Part shown: piece after piece, positions 1 through 8,739 of the stretch
How positions within the stretch are numbered: the first letter of the stretch is position 1
How the letters are laid out: each line of letters starts with the position of its first letter
NCBI RefSeq assembly: GCF_000472865.1
Contig: NZ_AXAP01000011.1
Coordinates: 102,856-166,855, forward strand
Reading direction: 5' to 3'
DNA length: 64,000 bases
Source of the DNA: Bradyrhizobium elkanii WSM2783
Lineage (GTDB): Bacteria; Pseudomonadota; Alphaproteobacteria; Rhizobiales; Xanthobacteraceae
Notes under the pieces: model-generated
Databases searched by the model: none
The model's input: only the letters and a program-made list of their open reading frames with translations
Told to the model about the DNA's origin: nothing
Position numbers and translations under genes: made by a program

Positions 1-236
1 TTTATGTGGAAGCATAAGGCCTTATGGCACAAACCTGTTAACGATGATTAAGAATGTCTTAATCGCGGCCATTTCATTCGCATCGCTCAACCAATAGGAT
101 GTTTCCGGATGTAGCGGACAAGCGGCCGACGGGCGTGCTTGCGTACCGCTTTACGGGGACGGGACGGCTCGAGCTTGCGGGGGACAATATTCGCAAGATC
201 GCCGACGCGTATTAGTTGAGAGGGCTCAGACTTAAC
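1..236. other. Intergenic leader upstream of the giant coiled-coil gene
   Basis: No coding sequence is recognisable here. The stretch is relatively AT-rich in its first 80 bases and becomes GC-rich toward the gene. A purine-rich GAGAGGG at about 218-224 lies 12 bases before the ATG at 237 and probably serves as its ribosome binding site. I see no convincing promoter boxes. Confidence 0.4.
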
Positions 237-3200
237 ATGGCGAACAATCCCAAGAAGGTGAAAGATCCCACCGAAGTCGCACTGTCTGCCATTCAGGAAG
301 CTCTGAACATCGGTGAGAACAGTGCCGAGCCCAACCGCGATGTGATCAGTACCAGTAGCGGCGAAGCCGCGCCGCCCGCGACCCCTGCTGCGACCACGCC
401 CTTCCCCGAAACCCCGTTCGAGACGCGTCCAATCGAAACACGTCCCGGCAACGAGCGATCGGTGTTCGAGCCGATCGAGGAGCAGCGCGGCCCCCGGCGC
501 GCCGCCAATGACGATCGCGAGGCGATCGGACAGCTCCTGCAGGCGCTGCAGAAGGGCAGCCCTGCCCGCAACGTCTACACCTTTGCGTCGATCTTCACCG
601 GCGTCTGGCTGGTCGGCTGCGGCCTGCTCACGGTGAGCTTCCTGTCCTCGCTGCAGGCCGCGATCGGCCAGAGCGGCGGCGTCCTGGTGCTGGCAGGCCT
701 CGCCTGCCTGTTCCTCGCGCCCGTGCTGCTATTCTACTTCCTCGCGAGTCTTGCCTGGCGCGGGCAGGAGATGCGAATGATCGCGCAATCGATGGCGCAG
801 GTCGCGATCCGCTTTTCGGAGCCCGAAGGGGCGGCGAGCGATTCCATGGTCACGGTCGGACAGGCGATCCGCCGCGAGGTCGCGGCGATGGGTGACGGCA
901 TCGAGCGCGCGATCGCGCGCGCCGGCGAGCTCGAGACGCTGGTCGCCAACGAGGTCGCGGCGCTGGAGCGCGCCTATTCCGACAACGAGGTGCGCATCCG
1001 CGCGCTGTTGCAGGACATCGCCCACCAGCGCGACAATCTGGTCGGACAGGCCGAGCAGGTGCGCAGCGCCATTTCCGGCGTGCAGATCGATCTGCGCCAC
1101 GACATCGCGCTGATCTCGGATGCGATCGCCTCGCGCGTCGACGAAGTCGCAAAGAGCATCACCGGCGCTCTGGAAGAGCGCGGCCAGCACATCACCCAGG
1201 CGTTGAGCCACGCCGGCGACAACATGATCCTCGCGCTCGGCGAGCGCGGCGGCGACCTGCTCGACCGGCTCGAGGAAGCCAGCTCCGAGACCACGCGCGC
1301 GGTGCTCGATGCCTCCGAGCGGCTGACGAGCAGCCTCAACTTCAAGACCGGCCACGTCCACGACGAATTCGTCGACCTCGCCGACCGCGTCCATGAGATG
1401 CTGAACGAGCGCATCGACCGCATCACCGGCGAATTCGAGCAGCGCGCCGTGAGCGTTGTCGAGGGCATCTCCGAGCGCACCGAACTGGCGCACGATTCCC
1501 TGAAGAATTCCTCCGACTCGCTCCTGCTCGAGCTCGAGCTGCGCAGTGGAGACCTCGTCACCAAGATCGACGAGGCCGGCAATCGGCTGGCCAGCCACAT
1601 CATCACCTCCGGCGACAAGGCGAGCGAAGTGCTCGACGTCACCGTCAATTCGCTGGTTGCCAGGGTGGTGAGCCAGACCGAGACCGCACACGACTCGCTC
1701 TCGCTGCAGATGAGCGCCTTCGACGAACTGGTGAAAAACCAGGGCTCGGAACTGGCGGAGAAGTTCGCCCGCGACTCCGGCACGCTCGGCGCGCTGATCA
1801 CCCGCCACATCGCGGAATTCGACCGCACCGTGAAGACGTTCGGCGGCGAGATCGTCGAGCGCATGGGCCAGCGCACCGAGGACATCGCCAACACCCTGAA
1901 AACCTATGTCGACAATTTCGACACCCGCCTCACCTCCAACAGCGGCGAGATCACGGCGACCCTCGACCAGCGCCTCCTGCAGTTCGAGACCACGCTCGGC
2001 GACCGTGTCAGCAGCCTCGACTCGTCGATCGACAGCAAGCTCGCCATGTTCGACAGCGCGCTGAGCGGCCGCGTCAACACGCTCGACAGCTCGCTGGAAA
2101 ACCGGCTCGGCACGCTCAACGCCTCGCTCGAGACCCGGCTTGGCTTCCTCGACAATTCGCTCGAGGGCCGCCTCAAATGGCTCGACGAGTCGATCGAGGG
2201 CCGCCTGAAGTCGCTGGAACAGACTTTCGACACTCGCACCAGCTCGGTCACCCAGACGATCGATGGCCGGCTCGGCATGCTCTCGACCTCGCTCACCGAA
2301 GGTGCGGCGCAGGCGATCCAGTCGATCGACTCCCGCCTCGGCCTGCTCACCTCCTCGCTCACCGACGGCGCCGCGCAGGCGATCGAGGCGCTCGATCGCC
2401 GCATCGCCAGCGTCACCGAAACCGTGGACGGCCGCAGCGCGCATCTGACCGACACCATCTCGGCCCGGTTCCTGGAAATCCACCAGGGCATCGAGACCCG
2501 CGTTGGCGCCATCGCCGGCGACATCGACGCCCGCGTGGCGCAGTTCGAGGACCTCCTGGGCTCGCGCGTCGAGGCGGTCGCGGGCCGCATCGAAAGCAGC
2601 GGACGCCAGGCCAGCGACGAGCTGATGGCGCGCGCTGAACTACTCTCCTCCGGCATCAAGTCGCATGTCGAGGACGCCGAGCGCTCGCTCACCAATCTGG
2701 TGGTCAACACCAGCGAGACCATCCAGACCGGCGCGCGCACCGCGCAGCAGTCGCTGCTGACGGTCTCCTCCGACGTCGGCGCCCAGCTCAAGCTCACCGC
2801 CGGCGAAGTGGAGGCTGCGCTGACCGCGGTCGGCTCCGGTGCCGCAAGCTCGATCCTGTCCAGCGCCCGCGATGCCCAGGCCTCGCTGATGGCGGCCACC
2901 GGCGAGGTCGCCTCCCAGGTCAAGGCGCTCTCGACCGATGTCGAGCGCACCCTGCAGACCGTCGGCAGCGCGACCGCCGCCTCGATCCTGTCGGGAGCAC
3001 GCGAGGCACAGACCGCGCTGGTCAGCGCCTCCACCGACGCGGCAAGCCAGGTCAAGTTGCTGGCCGTCGACGTCGAGCGCTCGCTGACGCTCGCCGGCAC
3101 CGCCACAGCCGAAGCCGTCACGGCCGGTGCGCGCGAAGCACAGAACACGCTGATCGCGGCATCGACCGACATCACGAACCAGATCAAGTCGCTGGCGGGC

Positions 3201-6107
3201 GATGTCGAACGCTCGCTCACGCTTGCGGGTAGCTCGACGGCGGAAGCAGTCGTTGGCAGCGCACGCGAGGCCCAGAGCGCGCTGACAACAGCCTCGACCG
3301 ACATCACCAGCCAGGTGAAGGCACTCTCGGTCGATGTGGAGCGCTCGCTGTCTGCCGCCGGCACATCGACGGCCGAGGCAGTCCTGAGCAGCGCCCGCGA
3401 GGCGCAGAACAGGCTCACGTCGGCCTCGACCGAGGCGGCAAACCTGGTACGAACGCTAACCGCTGACGTGCAGAGCTCGCTGGTCGCGGCTTCAACCGAC
3501 GCTGCAAACGCGGTCACGACGCTGACTGCCGACATGCAGCGCTCGCTATCCATGGCCGGCACGGCGACCGCGGAGTCGATCACCTCGGGCGCACGCGAGG
3601 CGCAGAACACGCTGGTTTCCGCGTCAACCGAGGCCGCGAACACTGTCAAGGCGCTGGTCGCTGACGTGCAGCGCTCGCTGTCCATGGCCGGCGCTGCTAC
3701 CGCGGAATCAGTTACCGCGGGCGCACGCGAGGCCCAGAACACGCTGGTTGCCGCATCAACCGAAGCTGCAAACAGCGTCACGACGCTGGTCGCAGACATG
3801 CAGCGCTCGCTGTCGATGGCGGGCGCGGCCACCGCGGAGTCGATCACTTCGGCTGCCCGCGACGTTCAGACCACGCTGGTCACCGGATCGTCGGAGGCAG
3901 CCAACCACGTCAAGTCGCTGGCGATCGATATCGAACGGACGCTGACTGCAGTCGGCGCCGACACTGCCGCGGCCATCCTGAGCAGTGCACGCGAGGCGCA
4001 GACCTCGTTCGTGTCGACCTCGGCCGACGCGGCTGGTCAGATCCAGGCCATCTCGGTCCAGATCGAGCGCTCGCTCGCTGCCGTCACGGCGAACACCACC
4101 GAGACGATTCAGACCTCGGCGCAGAACGCGCACAGTTCGCTGGTCGCCGCCGCCAACGAGGTCTCCTCGAAGGTCAAGACGACGTCCGCCGACATCGAGC
4201 GTTCGGTGCTCGCCGCCTCCAGCCAGTTCGGCTCGACCATGACCGGCAAGACCGACGAGATCGTCACCTATGTGCAGCAGCAGGCCGAGCGGCTGGCGCA
4301 GATGGTCGACACCAGGCGCGGCACGCTGGTGGAAGCGCTCACCAACAAGAGCGCGCAGCTCGCCACCGATATCGACCGCGCCACCGCGGACGCGCTGAAG
4401 TCGATCGAGATGCGCGGCCATACCTTCGCGCAGACGATGTCGAGCCACGGCGCCGAAGTCGCGCGCAACATCACCTCCGCCGGCGATCTTGCGACCGGCG
4501 CGGTGGCAAAGTCGCTGAAGGACCTCGAGCACTCCTCGCGCGCGGCGATCGACCAGTCGCGCCAGGTCTCAATTGCCGCCGTCACCGAGATGCAGGAGAC
4601 CAGCAAGATCCTGCGCACGGATACGGTGGCGCTGTTCGAGCGGCTGCGCGAGGGCAACATCCTCTTGCAGGAGGTGCTCACCGGCGCCCACGACAACCTC
4701 AACTCGCTCGAGCGCGCGCTCGTGACCCGCGTCGCCGACTTTGTCTCGGCGATGAACGACGTCACCTCGCGCAACGGCATTGCGACCCAGACGCTGGAAG
4801 ACCAGCTCACCGTTTTCAACAGCAAGACCCAGAAGGCGCTGGAGGACCTCGGCGAGCTGTCGACCCAGTTCGACACCCACGGCCGCGCGTTGGTCGAAGC
4901 CGCCGCATTGGTGGAGCAGAGCAACCGCAACACCACGGGCTCGATCGCCGAACGCAAGGCGACGCTGGAATCGCTGGTCACCACTATCGACCTGCGCACC
5001 ACTGATCTCGACCAGCGGCTGTCGCGCTTCACCGGCCTGCTCGATGAATCGCTCGCCGCGGCCGAGGAGCGCGCCCGCGACATCGCCCGCGTGGTGGCGG
5101 AGACCGCCGGCGCCGGCTCTGCGGCGATCAGCCGCCAGTTCGAGGCCGTGCGCACCGCGGCCGAGAACGAGCGGCAACAGACGCTCGACGCTATGAACGA
5201 CCTGTACCAGCAGAGCACCCAGGAAACGGATGCGATGTTCAAGGAATCGACGGAGAAGTTCTCCGCGATGGTGCAGTCGATGAAGCAGATGGCGGCCGAG
5301 ATGCACAACGAGCTCGAGGCCACCCGCACCGAGCTGCGCCGCGGCGTGCTCGAGATGCCGCAGGAGGCCGCGGAGAACACCGCGCAGATGCGCAAGGTGA
5401 TCGTCGACCAGATCGAGGCGCTGGCCGAGCTCAACCGCATCGTGGCCCAGCACGGCCGCGGGCTCGACGTCGCGACCAACAGCCGGGTCAGCGTGCAGCG
5501 CCAGGACGAGACCGTGATGGTCGCTGCCGCTGGCGGTCGCACAAGCGATGTCCGCATGCGCGGCGGCGACTATGGCAGCGCATCGACGCTGCCGCCGCCG
5601 GACCTCGGCGTGCCGGCGCCGGCCTCGCGCCGCACCGAAGCGCCGCCGGTCAGCCCGACGACCCCGGACAACGGCCGGGACGGCTGGCTGTCGGACCTGC
5701 TCAACCGCAGCGATGCCCCTGCCCCCGCGCCCCGCGAAGCGCCGCGTCCCCGTCCGCAGGCTGCCGCCGCCAATCCGCTGGAATCGCTGTCGCTCGACAT
5801 CGGCCGGCTGATGGACCGCAACCTTGCGGCTGAGATGTGGGATCGCTACCAGCGCGGCGAGAACAAGGCGTTCAGCAAGCGGCTCTACACGCCGGCCGGC
5901 CAGAAGGCCTTCGACGAGGTCGCCCGCAAGTACCGCTCCGACCGCGGCTTCAAGCAGACGGTCGACCGCTACATCGCCGAGTTCGAGCGGCTGCTCGACG
6001 AAGTCGCCCGCGACGACCGCGGCCCGCAGTCGCTGCGCAACCACCTCACCTCGGAGACGGGCCTGGTGTACACGCTGCTCGCCCATGCGGCAGGCCGCCT
6101 GGGGTGA
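237..6107 (+). CDS. Giant membrane-anchored coiled-coil protein, growth pole ring (GPR/RgsE)-like
   Basis: A 1956-residue protein with a Pro/Glu-rich cytoplasmic head (1-105), two predicted membrane helices at about 114-139 and 148-173, a very long coiled-coil region, and a compact conserved-looking C-terminal domain (about 1835-1956). The middle is built on 11-residue (hendecad) periodicity: eight clear units at residues 593-680 and eleven longer units at 833-1338. Size, two N-terminal membrane helices and apolipoprotein-like repeats match the GROWTH POLE RING protein of Agrobacterium tumefaciens (RgsE in Sinorhizobium meliloti), which forms a ring at the growing pole of Rhizobiales. The family assignment is inferred from architecture. 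ATG 237 is preferred over TTG 216 because a GAGAGGG motif precedes it. Alanine and serine dominate the repeats, and no enzymatic motif is visible. Confidence 0.75.
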   Translation: MANNPKKVKDPTEVALSAIQEALNIGENSAEPNRDVISTSSGEAAPPATPAATTPFPETPFETRPIETRPGNERSVFEPIEEQRGPRRAANDDREAIGQLLQALQKGSPARNVYTFASIFTGVWLVGCGLLTVSFLSSLQAAIGQSGGVLVLAGLACLFLAPVLLFYFLASLAWRGQEMRMIAQSMAQVAIRFSEPEGAASDSMVTVGQAIRREVAAMGDGIERAIARAGELETLVANEVAALERAYSDNEVRIRALLQDIAHQRDNLVGQAEQVRSAISGVQIDLRHDIALISDAIASRVDEVAKSITGALEERGQHITQALSHAGDNMILALGERGGDLLDRLEEASSETTRAVLDASERLTSSLNFKTGHVHDEFVDLADRVHEMLNERIDRITGEFEQRAVSVVEGISERTELAHDSLKNSSDSLLLELELRSGDLVTKIDEAGNRLASHIITSGDKASEVLDVTVNSLVARVVSQTETAHDSLSLQMSAFDELVKNQGSELAEKFARDSGTLGALITRHIAEFDRTVKTFGGEIVERMGQRTEDIANTLKTYVDNFDTRLTSNSGEITATLDQRLLQFETTLGDRVSSLDSSIDSKLAMFDSALSGRVNTLDSSLENRLGTLNASLETRLGFLDNSLEGRLKWLDESIEGRLKSLEQTFDTRTSSVTQTIDGRLGMLSTSLTEGAAQAIQSIDSRLGLLTSSLTDGAAQAIEALDRRIASVTETVDGRSAHLTDTISARFLEIHQGIETRVGAIAGDIDARVAQFEDLLGSRVEAVAGRIESSGRQASDELMARAELLSSGIKSHVEDAERSLTNLVVNTSETIQTGARTAQQSLLTVSSDVGAQLKLTAGEVEAALTAVGSGAASSILSSARDAQASLMAATGEVASQVKALSTDVERTLQTVGSATAASILSGAREAQTALVSASTDAASQVKLLAVDVERSLTLAGTATAEAVTAGAREAQNTLIAASTDITNQIKSLAGDVERSLTLAGSSTAEAVVGSAREAQSALTTASTDITSQVKALSVDVERSLSAAGTSTAEAVLSSAREAQNRLTSASTEAANLVRTLTADVQSSLVAASTDAANAVTTLTADMQRSLSMAGTATAESITSGAREAQNTLVSASTEAANTVKALVADVQRSLSMAGAATAESVTAGAREAQNTLVAASTEAANSVTTLVADMQRSLSMAGAATAESITSAARDVQTTLVTGSSEAANHVKSLAIDIERTLTAVGADTAAAILSSAREAQTSFVSTSADAAGQIQAISVQIERSLAAVTANTTETIQTSAQNAHSSLVAAANEVSSKVKTTSADIERSVLAASSQFGSTMTGKTDEIVTYVQQQAERLAQMVDTRRGTLVEALTNKSAQLATDIDRATADALKSIEMRGHTFAQTMSSHGAEVARNITSAGDLATGAVAKSLKDLEHSSRAAIDQSRQVSIAAVTEMQETSKILRTDTVALFERLREGNILLQEVLTGAHDNLNSLERALVTRVADFVSAMNDVTSRNGIATQTLEDQLTVFNSKTQKALEDLGELSTQFDTHGRALVEAAALVEQSNRNTTGSIAERKATLESLVTTIDLRTTDLDQRLSRFTGLLDESLAAAEERARDIARVVAETAGAGSAAISRQFEAVRTAAENERQQTLDAMNDLYQQSTQETDAMFKESTEKFSAMVQSMKQMAAEMHNELEATRTELRRGVLEMPQEAAENTAQMRKVIVDQIEALAELNRIVAQHGRGLDVATNSRVSVQRQDETVMVAAAGGRTSDVRMRGGDYGSASTLPPPDLGVPAPASRRTEAPPVSPTTPDNGRDGWLSDLLNRSDAPAPAPREAPRPRPQAAAANPLESLSLDIGRLMDRNLAAEMWDRYQRGENKAFSKRLYTPAGQKAFDEVARKYRSDRGFKQTVDRYIAEFERLLDEVARDDRGPQSLRNHLTSETGLVYTLLAHAAGRLG
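2013..2276 (+). repeat. Eight tandem 33-bp hendecad repeats inside the coiled-coil gene
   Basis: Eight in-frame 11-residue units, such as TLDSSLENRLG, TLNASLETRLG and FLDNSLEGRLK, follow each other without gaps. Leucine or isoleucine recurs at fixed positions, as expected for a right-handed hendecad coiled coil. The DNA copies are diverged, so this is an old array conserved at protein level. Confidence 0.85.
2733..4250 (+). repeat. Eleven-unit 132-bp repeat array inside the coiled-coil gene
   Basis: Eleven units begin with AREAQ or a variant (ARTAQ, ARDAQ, ARDVQ, AQNAH). Ten are 44 residues (four hendecads) and the sixth is 66 residues (six hendecads). The array is exactly 506 codons. The core of each unit reads roughly ASTxxxxxVKxLxxDVERSL. 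The 66-residue unit carries one extra internal half-unit, which suggests unequal exchange. Confidence 0.9.
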
Positions 6108-6137
6108 GACGCGAACAGTAAAGTGGCGAATAGAGAA

Positions 6138-6168
6138 ACGGGGGCCGAAGGGCCTCCGTTTTGTTTTG
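6138..6168 (+). terminator. Intrinsic terminator after the coiled-coil gene
   Basis: A 9-bp stem (ACGGGGGCC / GGCCTCCGT, one G-T wobble) with a GAAG loop is followed by TTTGTTTT. It lies about 30 bases past the stop at 6107 and separates that gene from the toxin-antitoxin pair. Confidence 0.8.
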
Positions 6169-6236
6169 GTCTTATTCAGTTGACCCGAGTCAACCTATGA
6201 CGACCTTGCAGCTCGGCAGGAGGGACGAAGGCGAAC

Positions 6237-6539
6237 ATGGGAAACACTGCGCAGAAGAGAGCGCTGCGGAACTACCGGTCCCGGCTGGTCAAGCGCGGCA
6301 TGGCGCGATTTGAGGTTCTTGGTCTCGATACCGATCGCGACCTGATCCGCTCCCTGGCAAGACGCCTGGCCGCAGGCGATGCCGATTCTGCGCAAATCCG
6401 GGCGACGCTCAGCCAGGCGATTGCCGACGAGCCGCGGAAGAAAGGTGGAATCCTCGCCGCCTTGCGACGCTCGCCGCTGGTCGACGCCGACCTTGACCTG
6501 ACGCGCCCGCGCGAAACGGGGCGCAAGGTCGACGTATGA
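6237..6539 (+). CDS. Putative antitoxin partner of VapC
   Basis: A 100-residue, strongly basic N-terminal half (ALRNYRSRLVKRGMARFEVL) followed by a helical region and a C-terminal tail of the kind that binds a toxin. Its stop overlaps the start of the next gene (ATGA at 6536-6539), the usual arrangement of a type II antitoxin followed by its PIN-domain toxin. I do not recognise a classical AbrB or Phd fold, so the antitoxin role rests on gene order. The reading frame is intact although the toxin gene is broken, which would leave an orphan antitoxin. Confidence 0.65.
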   Translation: MGNTAQKRALRNYRSRLVKRGMARFEVLGLDTDRDLIRSLARRLAAGDADSAQIRATLSQAIADEPRKKGGILAALRRSPLVDADLDLTRPRETGRKVDV

Positions 6540-6951
6540 CGCGCTATCTCCTCGACGTCACGAGGCGCGATCCATCCGCAGCCCTTATAGCGTGGATGGC
6601 AGAACAAATCGACGAGGACCTGTTCATTTCAGCCCTGACCGTCGGAGAAATTCGGCGGGGGTTGCTGGAGAAGCCGAAAGGGAAGAAGCGCGCGCGCTGC
6701 TTGAGACCTGGTTCACCGGCCCAGAAGGACCCCAAGCGCTTTCCGCAGGCCGCGTGCTGCCCTTTGACGAAAGGGCAAGCCTCGTCTGGGCGCGCCTCAT
6801 CGCGGACGGCACTGCCGTCGGTCGGCCAAGAAGCGCGCTCGACATGATCATCGCCGCGATCGCAGAGACCAACGATTGCATCACCGACAACGAGAAAGAT
6901 TTCGCCGGCTTGAAAGTCGTCAACCCGCTTCGTACCGCGGGCGCCGGCTAG
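6536..6951 (+). pseudogene. vapC: Degraded vapC, PIN-domain ribonuclease toxin
   Basis: The reading starts MTRYLLD and continues through ISALTVGEIRRGLLEKPKGKKR, then must change frame near 6685-6700 to continue as ALLETWFTGPEGPQAL, RPRSALDMIIAAIAETNDC and TDNEKDFAGL. These are typical VapC blocks (EIRRG, the SALDMIIAA helix, TDNEKDF). Besides the frameshift, the DTNxxS segment that normally follows LLD is missing in frame, and the residues before TDN appear shortened. The product cannot be a normal VapC. Three separate lesions make a sequencing error unlikely. Confidence 0.8.
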
Positions 6952-6957
6952 TCTAGA

Positions 6958-7842
6958 TCACTGTCGCCTGCGTAGCGGCCCTACGGACCTCGGCGGAGGC
7001 GGCGGTTCGGATGCGTTGCTGTTGCTGCTACTGCTGCTGCTGGCGCCGAACAACAGGCGCGTCGGGTTGCGGTCGAGGTTGTTCACGGCGCGGCTGATAT
7101 CGCCGAGCGTCCTGCGGCCGTCGGCCATCAGTGCGCCCGAGCGCTTGTCGAAATCTTCGGCGAGCTCGCGGATCGATTTCACCATCGCGGCCAGTTCGCC
7201 ACCGCGATCGCCGCCGGCGATGCTGTTGAGGCCGAGCATGAGGTTGTCGGCCTTGCCCATCACGCCGTCGACCCTCAGCATCACATTGTCGATCTTCTCG
7301 GAATTGCGCGCGAGCGCCGCGGTGAAGGTCTCGAGATTACGCAGCGAGTTCTTCACCGATTCTTGATTGTCCGCGACGATGCGGTTGACGTTCTGAAGCG
7401 TCGCGCGGATCGCTTCGGTGACATCCTGCAGGGCCCTGGGATCGGCGGTCAGCACGGGGATACCGTCCTCGTCGAGCGGCACCGGAGGCGCCGTCTCCTC
7501 GCCGCCCTTCAGCGAGATCGCGGCAACGCCCGTCAATCCCTGGAATTCGAGGCCGACCAGCGTGTCCTTGCGGATCGGCGCGTTGTTCTCGACCATCGCG
7601 AATGCAACCACGCGACGCGGATTGTCGAGCTTCACCGAAATGACTTCCCCTATCCTGATACCATTAAAATTGACATTACCACCGTTCCGCAGACCCGAGG
7701 CCGGACCTTCGAAAATCACCCGCAAAGGGCTGCGCTGCTTGGTGGTATGCAGGCTCTGGAACCAGAGCACGAAGCCGAACGCAGCCGCAATCACCGCCAG
7801 CGTGAAGGCGCCGATCAGGACATAGTTCGCCCGGGTTTCCAT
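6958..7842 (-). CDS. mlaD: MlaD-like MCE-domain lipid transport protein
   Basis: A 294-residue protein with an N-terminal membrane anchor (about 7-28) and one MCE domain (about 38-115, containing GLRNGGNVNFNGIRIGEV and LVGLEFQGLTGVAAISL), then a long helical region and a Ser/Pro-rich tail. MCE proteins form the periplasmic hexamer that moves phospholipids or other hydrophobic molecules between membranes. It lies downstream of mlaF and mlaE on the same strand, separated from mlaF by a 117-base gap that carries a dispersed palindrome. No MlaC or MlaA gene is adjacent. Confidence 0.9.
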   Translation of the reverse strand: METRANYVLIGAFTLAVIAAAFGFVLWFQSLHTTKQRSPLRVIFEGPASGLRNGGNVNFNGIRIGEVISVKLDNPRRVVAFAMVENNAPIRKDTLVGLEFQGLTGVAAISLKGGEETAPPVPLDEDGIPVLTADPRALQDVTEAIRATLQNVNRIVADNQESVKNSLRNLETFTAALARNSEKIDNVMLRVDGVMGKADNLMLGLNSIAGGDRGGELAAMVKSIRELAEDFDKRSGALMADGRRTLGDISRAVNNLDRNPTRLLFGASSSSSSNSNASEPPPPPRSVGPLRRRQ

Positions 7843-7913
7843 CGATTGCTCCAGCTACTCGTCCAAGCTCGGGGTCCTCCGCAGCGGAACCGTCACTGAT
7901 CCTCTTCTTTCGC

Positions 7914-7960
7914 GCATGATCTTGTCCGAAAACCGGTTTCCACCTGTCGGGATCACGCGC
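7914..7960. repeat. Dispersed palindromic element (GCATGATC type), copy 1
   Basis: This imperfect palindrome runs from GCATGATCTTGTCCGAAAAC through CCGGTTTCC to GATCACGCGC. It is about 47 bases long and matches the element at 23455-23500. It fills the gap between mlaF and mlaD and reaches the mlaF stop codon, so it is transcribed as a hairpin between the two genes. Confidence 0.75.
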
Positions 7961-8739
7961 TAGCCGATGACGGCGCGGGCGCGTTTGCCATGGAAGTATT
8001 GCCGCAGCCATGGATGCTGTGAGGCCTGCATGTCAGCGATCGATCCTGCGGCAATGATCTTACCGTTCCCTAAAACGGCGATGCGGTCGCACGCGGTATA
8101 TAGGCTGTCGAGGTCGTGGGTTACCATGAAAACGGTCAGCCCCAAAGTGCGCTGCAGGGTGCGCACCAGCTCGTCGAACTCGCCGGCGCCGATCGGGTCC
8201 AGGCCCGAGGTCGGCTCATCCAGGAACACGAGCTCGGGATCGAGCGCGAGCGCACGCGCCAGCGCCACGCGCTTGATCATGCCGCCGGAGAGCTCGGAAG
8301 GATAGCGGTCGGCGACCTCGGGCTTCAGCCCGACCATCACGAGCTTCGCCACCATGATCTCGTCCAGGAGCCGCTGCGAGACCCTCAGATATTCGCGCAC
8401 CGGAAACTGGATGTTCTGCCGCACGGTGAGCGACGAAAACAGCGCGCCCTGCTGGAACAGGACGCCCCAGCGCCGTTCGACCCGGCGCCGTTCGCTGGAG
8501 CTGGCGGCATCGAGGTCGATGCCGAACACCTCGATGCGTCCCGACACCTTCGGCACCAGCCCGATGATCGTGCGCGTCAGCACCGACTTGCCGGCGCCGG
8601 AGGGCCCGACAAAGCCCAGGATCTCGCCGCGTTTCACATCGAGATCGAGACCGTCGAGCACGCGAGTCCTGCCGAACTGCACCGTGATGTCGCGAACGCG
8701 GATGATGGCGTCGGAAATGGGCTGTACGAGCATGGTCAC
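7960..8739 (-). CDS. mlaF: MlaF-like ABC transporter ATPase
   Basis: A 259-residue ABC ATPase. Walker A is GPSGAGKS at residues 45-52, the signature is LSGGMIKR (the M variant usual for MlaF), and Walker B is ELVFLDEPTSGLDP. It powers the MlaE permease and the MCE protein. Its GTG start overlaps the mlaE stop by four bases (GTGA), so the two are probably translationally coupled. An ATG two codons further in is an alternative start. Confidence 0.93.
   Translation of the reverse strand: MTMLVQPISDAIIRVRDITVQFGRTRVLDGLDLDVKRGEILGFVGPSGAGKSVLTRTIIGLVPKVSGRIEVFGIDLDAASSSERRRVERRWGVLFQQGALFSSLTVRQNIQFPVREYLRVSQRLLDEIMVAKLVMVGLKPEVADRYPSELSGGMIKRVALARALALDPELVFLDEPTSGLDPIGAGEFDELVRTLQRTLGLTVFMVTHDLDSLYTACDRIAVLGNGKIIAAGSIADMQASQHPWLRQYFHGKRARAVIG

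Noticed and set aside
729..3847. Long antisense open frames (584 and 647 codons) within the giant coiled-coil gene
   Set aside because: They arise from high GC and repeated codon patterns of the real gene. The products are low-complexity Arg/Ser/Ala strings without motifs.
2733..4250. 132-bp repeats as a possible CRISPR or tandem satellite
   Set aside because: The units are in frame, diverged, contiguous and code for a coiled coil; there are no spacers.
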